Below are positions 63,629 through 64,000 of a DNA stretch of 64,000 nt, in pieces. The notes beneath the pieces were generated by a model, which was not told the DNA's origin, made no database searches, and saw only the letters and a program-made list of their open reading frames with translations. The position numbers and the translations under genes are program-made. The stretch is from Flavimarina sp. Hel_I_48 (GTDB taxonomy: Bacteria > Bacteroidota > Bacteroidia > Flavobacteriales > Flavobacteriaceae), in assembly GCF_000733945.1 (NCBI RefSeq), contig NZ_JPOL01000002.1:1489001-1553000 (forward strand). Direction: 5' to 3'. Each line of letters opens with the position of its first letter. Within the stretch, counting starts at the first letter, position 1.

Positions 63629-64000
63629 ATGAAAAAATTAAAAATGGGGATGATTGGCGGCGGCCAGGGTTCTTTTATAGGTGACGTACACCGCAAGGCA
63701 GCAAGCATAGATGGAATGATTGAACTGGTATGTGGTGCTTTTAGCAGCAGCGCAGAACGCAGTATCGCTTCCGCGAAAGCGCTTGGTCTTTCCGAGGAGC
63801 GTGCGTACAAGAATTTTGAGAAAATGATAGAAAAAGAAGCCGCTATGCCCGAAGGGGAGCGTATGGATATCGTTTCAATCGTGACGCCTAACCATATGCA
63901 CTTTCCTCCTGCAAAAATGGCATTGGAAAAAGGCTTTCACGTCATCTGTGACAAACCCATGACCCTTACTTTAGAAGAAGCGGAAGAGCTAAAGGAAGTA
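63629..64000 (+). CDS. Gfo/Idh/MocA family oxidoreductase (3' end beyond window)
   Basis: The ATG at 63629 opens 124 codons that run to the window edge. The Rossmann motif is KMGMIGGGQGSFIGDVHRKA. SIVTPNHMHFPPAKMALEKG and the family motif CDKPMTLTLEEAEEL follow. No signal peptide is present, so unlike the paralogue at 9719 it is cytosolic. It lies 48 bases after the NupG-type transporter, which fits uptake of a keto-sugar and its reduction or oxidation inside the cell. An in-gene palindrome GCTTCCGCGAAAGC occurs at 63767-63780. Confidence 0.92.
   Translation, partial: MKKLKMGMIGGGQGSFIGDVHRKAASIDGMIELVCGAFSSSAERSIASAKALGLSEERAYKNFEKMIEKEAAMPEGERMDIVSIVTPNHMHFPPAKMALEKGFHVICDKPMTLTLEEAEELKEV

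Noticed and set aside
1..64000. CRISPR arrays, tRNA or rRNA genes, prophage or intact transposase genes
   Set aside because: None was seen: no regularly spaced direct repeats, no cloverleaf-like sequence, and no transposase, integrase or phage structural gene.

Overview
The window reads as a chromosomal segment of a Bacteroidota bacterium, most likely a member of the Flavobacteriaceae. The evidence is a SusC/SusD pair, many lipoproteins with SPII signals, several TAnnTTTG-type -7 promoter boxes, AT-rich intergenic DNA, and Bacteroidota-type versions of housekeeping genes (Mfd, MetRS with a C-terminal tRNA-binding domain, YraN, LD-carboxypeptidase). The genus is not determined. No rRNA, tRNA, CRISPR array, intact insertion sequence or prophage was seen.

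Layout. 1-725: the 3' end of fructose-1,6-bisphosphatase and a convergent TerB-like gene. 956-7800: a ligase-associated DNA-repair cluster (MBL-fold exonuclease, ATP-dependent ligase, Lhr-type helicase, PdeM phosphoesterase). It is interrupted by a DUF559 endonuclease gene that sits between two large palindromic repeat doublets. 7982-11065: a secreted DUF1080 protein, a SUMF1-fold protein and a Tat-exported Gfo/Idh/MocA oxidoreductase. 11129-19763 (minus): an FG-GAP/ASPIC lipoprotein, then a SusD/SusC pair. 19990-23849: a TspO-like membrane protein, a disulfide oxidoreductase, an SDR and DoxX. 24050-35805: housekeeping and stress genes (mfd, yraN, LD-carboxypeptidase, metG, tex, an HDAC-like deacetylase, a WrbA-like flavoprotein), with several dispersed repeats between and even inside genes. 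36095-40247: an acetate/monocarboxylate unit (DUF4212 plus Na+ symporter plus acetyl-CoA synthetase). 40357-43463: a second DUF1080 protein and RecQ. 43690-48287: an AraC regulator divergent from a DUF1593 protein, a small orphan signal-peptide ORF, a VOC/beta-helix gene pair and a small outer-membrane-type protein. 48385-57870: cystathionine gamma-synthase/lyase, a DUF3298 lipoprotein, a frameshifted DinB-like gene, an ArsC-like protein, a thioesterase, a bestrophin, azurin, trehalase and a FUSC protein. 57937-64000: a divergent sugar-oxidation locus (TIM-barrel isomerase, gluconate-2-dehydrogenase subunit 3, GMC oxidoreductase; then TIM-barrel isomerase, NupG-type transporter, Gfo/Idh/MocA oxidoreductase).

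Two themes link the genes. First, DUF1080, GMC/subunit-3, TIM-barrel and Gfo/Idh proteins are the parts of oxidative (3-keto-sugar) glycoside processing. They occur here in three blocks near SusCD, a trehalase and a sugar or nucleoside transporter. Second, a family of C-rich palindromic elements built as inverted doublets surrounds the DUF559 gene. Members or remnants recur downstream of tex, upstream of the deacetylase gene, in frame inside metG, and as the last codons of tex. The pairing of a nuclease gene with REPIN-like doublets is the most interesting candidate system in the window.
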